Of a stretch of 46,062 bases of DNA, positions 1 to 7,820 are shown one piece after another (position 1 is the stretch's first letter; each line of letters begins with the position of its first letter). The position numbers and the translations under genes were made by a program. The stretch is taken from positions 1 through 46,062 of the forward strand of contig JAKSHZ010000013.1 in NCBI GenBank assembly GCA_024399115.1, read 5' to 3'. The notes beneath the pieces are model-generated. The model was given only the letters and a program-made list of their open reading frames with translations. It was not told the origin of the DNA and ran no database searches. The stretch is from Bacilli bacterium (lineage in GTDB: Bacteria; Bacillota_I; Bacilli_A; RFN20; CAG-826).

Positions 1-391
1 TGGTGGAGCCGAGGAGAGTTGAACCCCTGTCCAGAGAAGGCCTTTCAATAACGTCTACAGCTTAGACAATATTTGAATTTAAGATAGCTTTAGTATATTG
101 ACTCACTTGCTATCCGAGACAAACTCAATTTCGCTATGCACTAGCATGCCTCCTGTACATAACTATCTTTCTGGTATGATACCTTACTCAAGCGTGGAAA
201 GATTAGAACCTTGAGAGGCACTCTGTCCGACCCTGTGGCCGGTCCCTAACGTCGGGTAGACTATGCTAAACAGAGAGATTGAGCTCTAGGAGCTCTCATA
301 TAACTGTTGTCAGTTATTTTTGTTTTGGTTTATGGTTACCAACCGCTGCAGTTAAAGCCCGGTACGTCCCTGTCGAAACCAAGACGACCCC
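1..391 (-). ncRNA. ssrA: tmRNA (ssrA), complete, one-piece
   Basis: Rescues stalled ribosomes and tags the unfinished protein for proteolysis. Reading the minus strand, the 5' end is GGGGTCGTCTTGGTTTCGACAGGG (start of the tRNA-like domain) and the 3' end is GGTTCAACTCTCCTCGGCTCCACCA, so CCA is encoded at base 1. The acceptor stem keeps the G3-U70 pair used by alanyl-tRNA synthetase. After ATAACT at about 312-317, an open tag frame GAC..TAG runs from 311 down to 261 and would encode DNSYMRAPRAQSLCLA. The resume codon is inferred from the UAACU context and the open frame. No crisp promoter was identified upstream (392-460), which is AT-rich. Confidence 0.95.
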
Positions 392-463
392 ATTAATGCT
401 CAAATATAATTACATATTTGCAAATATTTCTCAATAGTAAAATAAGAGGTTTAATAATTATTA

Positions 464-493
464 TTGAAAATAACCATTATTATAAGATAGAAT
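464..493 (+). promoter_or_regulatory. Candidate sigma-A promoter for the 513 gene
   Basis: TTGAAA (464-469), 18-nt spacer, TAGAAT (488-493), about 20 nt before the start codon; GAGGT near 502-506 serves as ribosome binding site. Confidence 0.5.
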
Positions 494-512
494 AATACCC
501 CGAGGTAAAAGT

Positions 513-1544
513 ATGGCAAAAAAAGCAAAAAACGAATCAGTAAAAAGAGTATTTGGATCTTTAATTAATAACGCTTCTGCAATCGATGGAGCTAAGTTTT
601 CACCATGGTGGATTGGCGTTGTCATGTTCGTCCTTGGTCTTTTACTTCCAATCGTTCCTCTTTTTGTCAATGCCGCAAAGACTAACGGCACTTCTTTCAT
701 GAAGACTGCTGAATATGGTCTTGGTTTAGACAAAACATTCGGTGCTGCTATTTATGATCTCAATGGCGCATTAACTTTTAATAATACTGAAAAGACAATT
801 GATTGGTCTCCAAACACAGCATATTCTAGTGATGACGAAACATTAATTGGCGGTTATGTCGCTACTAGTGGCGTCACTAAAGACCAATACGATTTAAGAG
901 TTTACTTCTCTAATCTCACTAACGAAGATGAAATCAACAAATTCATCACTGCTAAAGAATCAATCGTCTATAAGAAAGGTACAGTCGTTCCTGTAGGCGT
1001 TAACGAAGAAGGCTACACACCTTCATCAATTTATTTCTTCAAGAACACTTTCTTCCTTGATATCTACGCATCAAACTCAACTACTAAGAAAACATCAATG
1101 ATGGTTTTAGCTGATATGAATTGCTTAGACTTAGCTGATGGAAACTTAAAAACATATTTATGTGGTTCTTCTTTCAGCAAAGACAACGCAGAAAATAGAA
1201 TTACAGCTGTAAACAATTTAAAAACACTTATTGATGATACTTATGAAACTGCTAAATCTAAACAAATGTGGCTTGGTTCATTAATTTATTTAGGAGTTTA
1301 CACTGCTGTTAACTTCTTCATGATGTTAATGATCTTCTTAATGTCTAGAGGCAAAAATAATCCAAACAACTACTTGAACTTCTGGACTTGCATGAAGATC
1401 GGTATGTGGACAAGCTTCTGTCCAGGTTTACTCGGATTAATCTTAGGCTTCATCTTCCCAGGTAACGCAATGATGTTATACGTCATGTTAATCGCTATGA
1501 GAACAATGTGGTTAACAATGAAGGAATTGAGACCTACATATTAA
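513..1544 (+). CDS. Membrane protein of unknown function (DUF1189-like layout)
   Basis: A 343-residue protein I do not recognise with certainty. It has a short basic cytoplasmic N-terminus, one hydrophobic segment near residues 33-54, an extracytoplasmic Asp/Asn/Thr-rich domain of about 200 residues, and three closely spaced hydrophobic segments near the C-terminus (about 253-277, 291-310, 313-332). One N-terminal and several C-terminal membrane segments around an outside domain recall the DUF1189/YvdJ group, but this is only a resemblance of architecture. It has its own promoter and a terminator, so it is probably monocistronic. The ATG follows GAGGT at a good distance. Confidence 0.7.
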   Translation: MAKKAKNESVKRVFGSLINNASAIDGAKFSPWWIGVVMFVLGLLLPIVPLFVNAAKTNGTSFMKTAEYGLGLDKTFGAAIYDLNGALTFNNTEKTIDWSPNTAYSSDDETLIGGYVATSGVTKDQYDLRVYFSNLTNEDEINKFITAKESIVYKKGTVVPVGVNEEGYTPSSIYFFKNTFFLDIYASNSTTKKTSMMVLADMNCLDLADGNLKTYLCGSSFSKDNAENRITAVNNLKTLIDDTYETAKSKQMWLGSLIYLGVYTAVNFFMMLMIFLMSRGKNNPNNYLNFWTCMKIGMWTSFCPGLLGLILGFIFPGNAMMLYVMLIAMRTMWLTMKELRPTY

Positions 1545-1567
1545 TAATAAGGATATATAGTAGAAAG

Positions 1568-1596
1568 CCAGAAATTTCGTGTTTCTGGTTTTTTTA
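1568..1596 (+). terminator. Intrinsic terminator
   Basis: CCAGAAA (1568-1574), seven-nucleotide loop, TTTCTGG (1582-1588), then seven T. It ends the 513-1544 transcript. Confidence 0.85.
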
Positions 1597-1613
1597 TATT
1601 TTCGGTGCATTCT

Positions 1614-1631
1614 ACTTTACAACGCTAAAGT
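1614..1631 (+). promoter_or_regulatory. Operator copy 1 (probable TrpR/YerC-family site)
   Basis: ACTTTAC-AACG-CTAAAGT, an 18-bp near-palindrome over the -35 box of the amino-acid ABC operon. It has the same half-sites and 4-nt centre as copy 2 at 1660-1677. The regulator assignment is inferred from the repressor gene at the end of the same operon. Confidence 0.55.
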
Positions 1632-1644
1632 GCTAAAGCATAAT
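1616..1644 (+). promoter_or_regulatory. Promoter of the amino-acid ABC operon
   Basis: TTTACA (1616-1621), 17-nt spacer, CATAAT (1639-1644). Predicted transcription start is near 1651, so operator 1 covers the -35 box and operator 2 lies just downstream of the start. Confidence 0.6.
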
Positions 1645-1659
1645 ATATGCGTGTTAAAT

Positions 1660-1677
1660 ACTTTAGCGAACTAAAGT
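1660..1677 (+). promoter_or_regulatory. Operator copy 2 (probable TrpR/YerC-family site)
   Basis: Perfect inverted repeat ACTTTAG-CGAA-CTAAAGT immediately before the AAGGAG ribosome binding site. It repeats copy 1 at a centre-to-centre distance of 46 bp. The 18-bp length and CTA-containing half-sites are reminiscent of TrpR operators. Confidence 0.6.
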
Positions 1678-1693
1678 GAAGGAGAATGAAAAT

Positions 1694-2548
1694 ATGAAAA
1701 ATACAAAAAGAATCGGCACACTCGTACTTAGCGCATTAATGCTTACTGCGTGTGGCAAAGACAATGGTATTGGAAAAGAAATAGTCTTATTAGATTATCA
1801 ACTGGACTGTTTAACACAATTAAAGGCAGGAACAATCGATGTTGCTATCATCGACTCAATCATGGCGGGTTATTACACTTCAAAAGGAGATTACTCAAGC
1901 GATTTAGCAATCGCTCCTGACTTAACCTTAGCTACCGAGCAATATGGTATTGCAGGTAGAAAAAACGATATTGCTTTCATGGATAAAATCAATGAAGGTT
2001 TACTTGGCACATTTGCTAGCAACAAAATGACAGAAATTTCTAATTTCTTTGGAGTTACTTCATCACTAGCAATTAATTCCACTACTTCATACACTGCAAA
2101 AGGTACAGATAATAGTTGGAACTCAATTGTCAATTCAGGAAAAATTATTATCGGTTATACAGTATTCGCGCCTATTGCTTATGAAGATAGCGTCAACTAT
2201 TCAGGCGAAAGATTTACTGGTTACGATATTGAATTAGCAAGAGCAGTTACTTCTTATTTGAATACTACTTACAACACTTCTCTTACATTAGAATTTAAAG
2301 AAATCGATTGGGATTCAAAAGAAGTCTTATTAACTAATGGCACAATCGATTTAATTTGGAATGGTTTAACAATTACAGAAGAAAGACAAGCTAACATGGC
2401 TATCTCTATTCCTTATTTAAATAACTCTCAAGTTGCTGTCGTTAAGAAAGCAGACATCAACAAATATAAAACAGTCGAATCATTAAAAGACGCAATCATC
2501 GGTGTCGAAGCTGGTTCTGCTGGTGAAGATGTAGCGATGGGTAAATAA
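1694..2548 (+). CDS. Amino-acid ABC transporter substrate-binding lipoprotein, circularly permuted
   Basis: Captures a polar amino acid outside the cell for the permease encoded next. A GTG further upstream (1676) keeps the frame open, but AAGGAG at 1679-1684 places the start at ATG 1694. Residues 1-20 are a lipoprotein signal ending LTAC (Cys20). Residues about 28-128 match the C-terminal lobe of SBP_bac_3 proteins (GTIDVAIIDS, AGYY, EQYGIAGRKND, DKINEGL). Residues about 149-284 match the N-terminal lobe (GKIIIGY, TGYDIELARAV, GLTITEERQANM, and the inter-lobe GVEAGSAGEDVA at the extreme end). The family order is the reverse. Family ligand-contact residues (the Arg of TEER, the Asp of IIDS) are both kept. 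It overlaps the permease start by one base, so the operon looks intact. Confidence 0.85.
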   Translation: MKNTKRIGTLVLSALMLTACGKDNGIGKEIVLLDYQLDCLTQLKAGTIDVAIIDSIMAGYYTSKGDYSSDLAIAPDLTLATEQYGIAGRKNDIAFMDKINEGLLGTFASNKMTEISNFFGVTSSLAINSTTSYTAKGTDNSWNSIVNSGKIIIGYTVFAPIAYEDSVNYSGERFTGYDIELARAVTSYLNTTYNTSLTLEFKEIDWDSKEVLLTNGTIDLIWNGLTITEERQANMAISIPYLNNSQVAVVKKADINKYKTVESLKDAIIGVEAGSAGEDVAMGK

Positions 2549-3234
2549 TGGGACCAACATTAGATATTCTTAGTCAATTAGGAAATGGGTTTTTATACAC
2601 CATTTTACTTTTTGTCATAACTTTGGTGTTGTCTATTCCTTTAGGAATGATTATCTACCTTTTAGCAAAGTCTAAATTTAAGCCGCTTTCATATTTATTT
2701 AAGGGAATCATTTGGGTTATAAGAGGGACTCCACTTATGCTCCAAATATTGTTGGTTAGTTTTTTACCAATGCTTCTCTTTAATGCTATGAATAAAGAAA
2801 TAGCAAGTTTCTTTAATATAACTATTTCGCAATTACTATTCGTATTCGTTTCAATTGCATTTGTTTTTAACTATGCTTGCTATTTTGCGGAAATCTATAG
2901 AGCGGGTTTTGAATCAATTAATAAAGGCCAATATGAAGCTGCAAAAGTCTTAAACTTAACTAAATCTGAGACTTTTTTCAAAATCATTTTGCCACAAGTT
3001 ATTAAAAGAATTGTCCCTCCGATGAGTAACGAAGTAATTACTTTAGTAAAAGATACTTCACTTGCTCAAATCTTAGGTGTAGTTGAATTATTAAGTTCTG
3101 CAAATCACGCTGTTAATCAATATGTTGTTTTGACTCCACTTCTATATGCAGGTGCGTTCTATTTAATATTTACTTTCATTCTAACTGTCTTATTAACAAA
3201 GTTAGAAAAGAAGTTATCTTACTATGAGGTCTAA
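2548..3234 (+). CDS. Polar amino-acid ABC transporter permease (HisM/GlnP family)
   Basis: Integral-membrane channel subunit, 228 residues, normal for the family, with about five hydrophobic segments. The cytoplasmic EAA loop that docks on the ATPase is visible as YEAAKVLNLTKSETFFKIILPQ near residues 130-150, and the N-terminal conserved stretch WVIRGTPLMLQ is present. It starts inside the TAATG overlap with the binding-protein gene, and the ATPase gene begins two bases after its stop, indicating one transcript and coupled translation. The substrate cannot be read from the sequence; the TrpR-like gene in the operon hints at tryptophan or a related aromatic compound. Confidence 0.93.
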   Translation: MGPTLDILSQLGNGFLYTILLFVITLVLSIPLGMIIYLLAKSKFKPLSYLFKGIIWVIRGTPLMLQILLVSFLPMLLFNAMNKEIASFFNITISQLLFVFVSIAFVFNYACYFAEIYRAGFESINKGQYEAAKVLNLTKSETFFKIILPQVIKRIVPPMSNEVITLVKDTSLAQILGVVELLSSANHAVNQYVVLTPLLYAGAFYLIFTFILTVLLTKLEKKLSYYEV

Positions 3235-3236
3235 TT

Positions 3237-4004
3237 ATGAGTTACTTTGAAATTAAAAATCTAACTAAAAAATATGGAGACCAAATAGTTTTAGATGATC
3301 TCTCCATGGAAATGAATAAAGGTGAAATCTCAGTGATTATCGGAGAATCTGGTAATGGAAAAACCACATTATTAAGATGCTTAAATGGCTTAACCGATAT
3401 CAATTCTGGTTTTGTAATTATTGATGGAAAAGAAATAGATTGTTCAAAGAATAACAACTTTGGTTTAATCTTTCAAAACTTCAATTTATTCCCACAATAT
3501 ACTGTCTTAGAAAACATAACAATTCCTCTAATGTCCATGTATAAAAGAAGCTTAAATAAATTAAGTTTTACAAAGAAACAAAAGGTGCTAAAATCAAAAC
3601 AACAAGAATGTAATACTATTTCATTCGAACTCTTGGAAAAAATAGGCTTAAAAGATAAAGCTAATAACTATCCTTTTGAGCTTTCCGGAGGTCAATGTCA
3701 AAGAGTTGCAATTGCTAGAGCACTTGCACTCAAGCCGAGTATTTTATGCTTTGATGAACCGACTAGTGCGTTAGATCCAAAAACCACTATCGAAATTTCT
3801 AAGCTCATTAAGGAATTAAAACAAGAAGGCTACACAGTATTAATAATTACTCACGATATTAGCTTTGCTAAAGATGTCGCTGATAAAGTATATTTCTTGA
3901 AGAAAGGTAAAGTTCTAGATAACGGAAACGTAGAAGAAATTCTCATTAATCCAAAAAACGAGGACATTAAAAATTTCTTAGGTTCAAACAACAAGGAGAG
4001 TTGA
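3237..4004 (+). CDS. Amino-acid ABC transporter ATP-binding protein (GlnQ family)
   Basis: Cytoplasmic ATPase, 255 residues. Walker A is GESGNGKTT near residues 37-45, Q-loop IFQNFNLFPQ, signature LSGGQCQRVAIARAL, Walker B ILCFDEPTSALDP and the switch histidine in ITHD. Between the Q-loop and signature there is a basic insert of roughly 20 residues (about 100-125) longer than typical GlnQ proteins. The gene ends in TGA, one of two TGA stops seen in the window. It is followed at once by AAGGAGAG and the regulator gene. Confidence 0.94.
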   Translation: MSYFEIKNLTKKYGDQIVLDDLSMEMNKGEISVIIGESGNGKTTLLRCLNGLTDINSGFVIIDGKEIDCSKNNNFGLIFQNFNLFPQYTVLENITIPLMSMYKRSLNKLSFTKKQKVLKSKQQECNTISFELLEKIGLKDKANNYPFELSGGQCQRVAIARALALKPSILCFDEPTSALDPKTTIEISKLIKELKQEGYTVLIITHDISFAKDVADKVYFLKKGKVLDNGNVEEILINPKNEDIKNFLGSNNKES

Positions 4005-4005
4005 T

Positions 4006-4284
4006 ATGGACAAAACTAAATTTAACGAATTGTACGAGCAAATCTTAAAACTCAAAGATCTTGATGAATGTGCGTTGTTCTTCGATGATTTATGCACACT
4101 AAAAGAATTAGAATCGATGGTCGCGAGAGTTAAAGCCGCTAAGATGCTTCTTGAAAATAAAACTTTCATCGAAGTCATTGAAAAAACAAACATTTCAAGT
4201 GCGACTTTATCAAGAGTCTCAAAATGCGTTAGATACGGTGAGGGCGGATATAAAACTATCCTTGAAAGAAAATCAAAAAAATAG
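4006..4284 (+). CDS. TrpR/YerC-YecD family repressor
   Basis: A 92-residue all-helical DNA-binding protein of the TrpR superfamily. Visible features are a helical N-terminal half, then TFIEVIEKTNISSATLSRVSKCV, a helix-turn-helix with the SxATxSRV recognition helix typical of YerC/YecD proteins, and a C-terminal YGEGGY motif. It is the last gene of the ABC operon, two bases after the ATPase stop. The twin 18-bp palindromes at the operon promoter are its most likely targets, which would make the operon self-regulated by an intracellular ligand, possibly tryptophan; that ligand is inferred only. Confidence 0.88.
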   Translation: MDKTKFNELYEQILKLKDLDECALFFDDLCTLKELESMVARVKAAKMLLENKTFIEVIEKTNISSATLSRVSKCVRYGEGGYKTILERKSKK

Positions 4285-4306
4285 GAATGCGATTGCATTC
4301 CTTTTT
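4284..4306. terminator. Bidirectional intrinsic terminator
   Basis: GGAATGC (4284-4290), GATT loop, GCATTCC (4295-4301), followed by five T on the plus strand and preceded by an A-rich run, so it can serve both the plus-strand ABC operon and the minus-strand gene ending at 4312. Confidence 0.85.
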
Positions 4307-4311
4307 AATAC

Positions 4312-4653
4312 TTAGTCTCCGTAATCACTACCACGTGATTTATCTTCCACGTAGATTTGGAGTGGGTCGGTAACGTCGGTAATTTCTAAGAAGATATAAT
4401 CTTCTACCTCAGTTTGAGGGCATTCGAAGTTGCCAGTGAAAACCACTCTTTTATTTTTCTTAACGATAGCTTCAATTCTAGCTAAGATTTCTGGATATCT
4501 ATCCTTATAGTGATCTCTAAAGCCATGAAGTTGAGTTAAGAAAACTGGTTCGATATAGAATGTTTCTCCGGTTGGATATGCGAACTTCGCACAGAATGGA
4601 TTTTCTTTATCTTCGACTTTTGTTAAATTTGCAAATTCTTCATATTCAATCAT
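4312..4653 (-). CDS. Small acidic protein of unknown function
   Basis: A 113-residue soluble, acidic protein that I do not recognise. It has no signal peptide, membrane segment or metal-binding motif. It overlaps the end of rlmH by four bases (ATGA), so it is translated as the last member of the gdpP-rplI-dnaB-yycJ-rlmH group. The predicted pattern is mixed alpha/beta with a central basic helix (EAIVKKNKR) and a C-terminal beta-rich region. The conserved overlap suggests a real gene; function is open. Confidence 0.7.
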   Translation of the reverse strand: MIEYEEFANLTKVEDKENPFCAKFAYPTGETFYIEPVFLTQLHGFRDHYKDRYPEILARIEAIVKKNKRVVFTGNFECPQTEVEDYIFLEITDVTDPLQIYVEDKSRGSDYGD

Positions 4654-5129
4654 TTGTGGTATACCTCGTTATTATTTATCTTAAATGCTCTATAGATTTG
4701 TTCAAGTAAAATTAATCTTGTCATCTGATGTAAAAAGGTCATATTGCTTAAACAAATTGTATCATTAGCTCGAGACTTAATCTCACTTGAGAGCCCATAA
4801 CTTCCTCCAATAACGAAAGAAATTTGTGAGCCACCTTTCTCAAATCCCTTACTTAAGAAGTTTGCAAACTCCATTGAGTTAGGTTGATTTTTTGTTAAAT
4901 CTAGGGTGACTAAATAGTCACTTGGCTTCAATAATTTTAAAACTTTTGCGCATTCCTTATCTTTAACAATCTCAATTTCTGCTTTTGATGGATTATCTTT
5001 TACTGGCTCATCCGCTACTTCAATAATTTCGATTTGAGAATAAGCAGAAATTCTTTTCTTATACTCTTCGATTCCTAATTTAAGGTAAGTTTCTTTAATT
5101 TTACCAATACAATAAATCTTAATTTTCAT
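4650..5129 (-). CDS. rlmH: 23S rRNA pseudouridine-1915 N3-methyltransferase RlmH
   Basis: SPOUT-class methyltransferase modifying helix 69 of 23S rRNA in the 70S ribosome. Length is 159 residues as in Staphylococcus aureus RlmH. Visible are the N-terminal KIKIYCIGK, the knot region FVIGGSYGLSSEIK (SAM site) and the closing LILLEQIYRAFKINNNEVYHK. It ends in TGA exactly where the family ends, which supports UGA as stop. GGAGGT lies a few bases before the ATG, inside the 3' end of the upstream hydrolase gene (11-bp overlap). Confidence 0.97.
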   Translation of the reverse strand: MKIKIYCIGKIKETYLKLGIEEYKKRISAYSQIEIIEVADEPVKDNPSKAEIEIVKDKECAKVLKLLKPSDYLVTLDLTKNQPNSMEFANFLSKGFEKGGSQISFVIGGSYGLSSEIKSRANDTICLSNMTFLHQMTRLILLEQIYRAFKINNNEVYHK

Positions 5130-5865
5130 ACTTACCTCCTGTTGTGGAGTGCCATTGATGTAAACATTTAATCGTTATATCAGGGCTAACATCGTGTTCT
5201 TTAAAAATATGTTCATATGCTTCAAGCGCTTTTTCAGGAGTGTTAGCTTCTTCACTAAGATGGGCTAAATAAATCTCTTTTGTCTTAGGTCCGATTATGT
5301 CTAATGAAGCATACGCACTATCTTCATTACATAAATGTCCATGTTCGGACATAATTCTATCTTTTAATAATTGTGGTCTATGTGTGAGCATAAGCATTTG
5401 AATATCGTGATTACTTTCAATAACTAAGTAGTCTGGATTCTTACAATAATTAAGATTTTCTTCCATAAACATACCAGTATCAGTCATATATACTAACTTT
5501 TCATCTCCGCTTTCAAGCATATATCCACATGGATTAGTTGCATCATGAGAAGTTAATAAAGGCGTAATCTTAATATCTTTAATCTCAAATGGTTCGAACA
5601 AATTACATACATTGCATAACGGAGTAAGTGTTCCTTCAAGAGCGTAACACTTCTTAGTTTTTAGGAATTTTAAACCTCTATAATGATCGCTATGATCGTG
5701 AGTAAAAATAGCTGCGTCAATCTCATTTGGAGTTAATCCAACTTCTTTCATACCCTCTTCTAGGGAGACAAAAGAAATACCCATATCAATGAGTATTACA
5801 GTTTTATTTGAAACAACTATTGTTGCGTTGCCTTTACTTCCGGATGCGATGTTATGAAAATACAT
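5119..5865 (-). CDS. Metallo-beta-lactamase-fold hydrolase, YycJ/WalJ-like
   Basis: A 248-residue MBL-fold protein. The metal-binding signature is THDHSDHYRGL near residues 55-65; further ligands are likely in TSHD, MTDTG and the late LAHLSEE region. Related YycJ/WalJ proteins of Bacillota act on nucleic acids and affect coordination of cell division with replication. Placement between dnaB and rlmH agrees with that group. The start ATG overlaps the dnaB stop by one base. Confidence 0.88.
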   Translation of the reverse strand: MYFHNIASGSKGNATIVVSNKTVILIDMGISFVSLEEGMKEVGLTPNEIDAAIFTHDHSDHYRGLKFLKTKKCYALEGTLTPLCNVCNLFEPFEIKDIKITPLLTSHDATNPCGYMLESGDEKLVYMTDTGMFMEENLNYCKNPDYLVIESNHDIQMLMLTHRPQLLKDRIMSEHGHLCNEDSAYASLDIIGPKTKEIYLAHLSEEANTPEKALEAYEHIFKEHDVSPDITIKCLHQWHSTTGGKYEN

Positions 5866-7364
5866 TATTTTGAATTCATCTCGTCGTTGAGTTCTCTAAT
5901 TTGTCTTTCCCACTCTTCACTTGGTGAGTCAAATCTACCAAAACTTCTATAGAAGAATAAACCACATTGACCAGTAGAACCATTACGGTTCTTAGCAACA
6001 TTGATTTCTACATAAGAAATATTTGCAGTAGGATCGTTTTCGTTTTTTGGGTTCATACTCTTAATGACTTCAAATTTTTCACTATCTGTCATATCTTTTA
6101 CTTTTTTATTTTGAGATGAGACGCCACCTTTTTGTCCTTTGTAATAGTCTTCACGATATAAGAGCATAACTAAGTCAGCATCTTGTTCGATGTTACCAGA
6201 ATCTCTTAAGTCTGAAAGCATTGGACGTTTGTTATCACCACGTTTTTCAACATCACGAGATAATTGAGAAACAACGATGACAGGGAGTTTTAATTCTCTT
6301 GCTAAACCCTTGAGAGCAAGAGAAATCTTTCTAACTTCTTCTTGTCTTGAGTCAGGATTTTTTCCATTAGTAGCAGTTTGAACTAAACCTAAGTAGTCGA
6401 TAATAATCATTCCTAAATCAGGAACGCTTGCTTGTAATTTTCTAGCTTTAGCGATAATATCCATTAACTTTAAGTTACTAGAGTCATCAATATAAATATT
6501 GCAGTTTGAAATTTCTTTAATTGCAGAAGAAACTTTCATTCTATCGTTACCCATAATATTTCCTGAAGAAACATTAGTTAAGTTAACGTTAGAAGCGACA
6601 CCGATTAAACGTTTGATTAAAAGTTCAGCATCCATTTCGAGTGAGAAAATAGCTACTGGAATGTGGTAATCTCTTGCAGCATTAAATGCGAAATTTAAAG
6701 CAAGGGCAGTTTTACCAACGTTAGGTCTAGCAGCAACGATGTACATGCCACTTTTTTGGAAACCTTGAGTAATTGCATCAAGTTTTGGATAGCCAGAAGG
6801 AATACCGACTAAACTACCATTATTGTTATTCTTTGCAGCATAGATTTCTTTTTCTACAGTCTCTGCAACAGTTTTACTAGTTTTGAATGTATCAACTTTT
6901 GCTCTAGCGACAGCGTTTGCGATTTTTTCTTGGCTTCTTAAAATAAAGTCATTAACATCGTCGATATCTTCGCTTAAATATGAATCATTAATATCACGAA
7001 CAGATAAAATTAACTTTCTTAAAACAGATTGATTTAAAACAATATCAACATAGCTTTCTAAAGCACTGATAGAAACAACAGACTCTGTACAAGTTTGTAA
7101 ATAATTGACACCACCAGCAACTTCAAGTTCTTTCATATTTGTTAATTCTTCAGTAACAGTAAGAACATCAACTGGTGTATTTCTATTAAATAATGAAAGA
7201 ATAGCTCTATAAATTAATTGGTGCTTTGCTTCAAAGAAATCTGACTCTTCTAAAGAAGAAAGGACATTATAAAGAGCGCTGTTAGAGACCATTGCTGATC
7301 CTAAAACAGCTTTTTCTGCAGTAGAGTTATATGGCAAATCAGCTTGATTCTTTTTTGTTGGCAT
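5865..7364 (-). CDS. dnaB: Replicative DNA helicase DnaB (DnaC of Bacillus)
   Basis: Hexameric 5'-3' helicase at the replication fork, 499 residues from the chosen start. The N-terminal primase-interacting domain begins LPYNSTAEKAVLGSAM; RecA-like domain with Walker A AARPNVGKTALALN and Walker B IIIDYLGLV, then SQLSRDVEKRGDNKRPMLSDLRDSGNIEQDADLV. The frame is open farther upstream, but AAGGAG directly before ATG 7364 and the family N-terminus MPTKKNQ.. fix the start. One base separates it from the rplI stop. Confidence 0.97.
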   Translation of the reverse strand: MPTKKNQADLPYNSTAEKAVLGSAMVSNSALYNVLSSLEESDFFEAKHQLIYRAILSLFNRNTPVDVLTVTEELTNMKELEVAGGVNYLQTCTESVVSISALESYVDIVLNQSVLRKLILSVRDINDSYLSEDIDDVNDFILRSQEKIANAVARAKVDTFKTSKTVAETVEKEIYAAKNNNNGSLVGIPSGYPKLDAITQGFQKSGMYIVAARPNVGKTALALNFAFNAARDYHIPVAIFSLEMDAELLIKRLIGVASNVNLTNVSSGNIMGNDRMKVSSAIKEISNCNIYIDDSSNLKLMDIIAKARKLQASVPDLGMIIIDYLGLVQTATNGKNPDSRQEEVRKISLALKGLARELKLPVIVVSQLSRDVEKRGDNKRPMLSDLRDSGNIEQDADLVMLLYREDYYKGQKGGVSSQNKKVKDMTDSEKFEVIKSMNPKNENDPTANISYVEINVAKNRNGSTGQCGLFFYRSFGRFDSPSEEWERQIRELNDEMNSK

Positions 7365-7365
7365 A

Positions 7366-7818
7366 TTACTCTCCTTTGCTCTTAATGTGTACGTTAACTT
7401 CTCCAATAACGCCTTTGTATAATTCAATCTTTAAATGATGGAATCCAAGAATATCTAATGGACCCTTGTCTAAGAATTTTCTCTTATCAATGGATAAGTG
7501 ATAGTTATTTGCTAATTGATCAGAAACTTGTTTTAAAGAAATGTTTCCAAACATTTTTCCGTCTTTACCGCTTTGGACTGTGAATTCTAAAGTAATACTC
7601 TTGAGTTGTTCTGCGACAGCCTTTGCTTCTTCACGAAGTTGAGCTTGTCTTGCAGCTTCATCATCTTTTTGTTTTTGTAAGACTGCTTTACTAGTTGCTG
7701 AAACTGGAACTGCTAATTTTCTTGCGATAAGGAAGTTTTGAGCATATCCATCGCTAACTTCAATAATTTGGTCTTTTTTTCCGACTTTTTTAACGTCAGC
7801 TAATAAAATAACTTTCAT
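7366..7818 (-). CDS. rplI: 50S ribosomal protein bL9
   Basis: 150 residues, normal length. The N-terminal domain MKVILLADVKKVGKKDQIIEVSDGYAQNFLI is the family hallmark, followed by the long connecting helix (KAVLQKQKDDEAARQAQLREE) and the C-terminal domain with MFGNISLKQVSDQL. The gdpP-rplI-dnaB order is typical of Bacillota, and the genes are spaced by only one or two bases. Confidence 0.98.
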   Translation of the reverse strand: MKVILLADVKKVGKKDQIIEVSDGYAQNFLIARKLAVPVSATSKAVLQKQKDDEAARQAQLREEAKAVAEQLKSITLEFTVQSGKDGKMFGNISLKQVSDQLANNYHLSIDKRKFLDKGPLDILGFHHLKIELYKGVIGEVNVHIKSKGE

Positions 7819-7820
7819 AA

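Noticed and set aside
1676..1693. Upstream GTG start for the binding-protein gene
   Set aside because: AAGGAG lies inside this extension and points to ATG 1694, where the lipoprotein signal begins.
3984..4650. UGA read as tryptophan (Mollicutes code)
   Set aside because: The ABC ATPase and RlmH end in TGA at family-typical positions, with RlmH closing on the conserved YHK, and tryptophans elsewhere use TGG.
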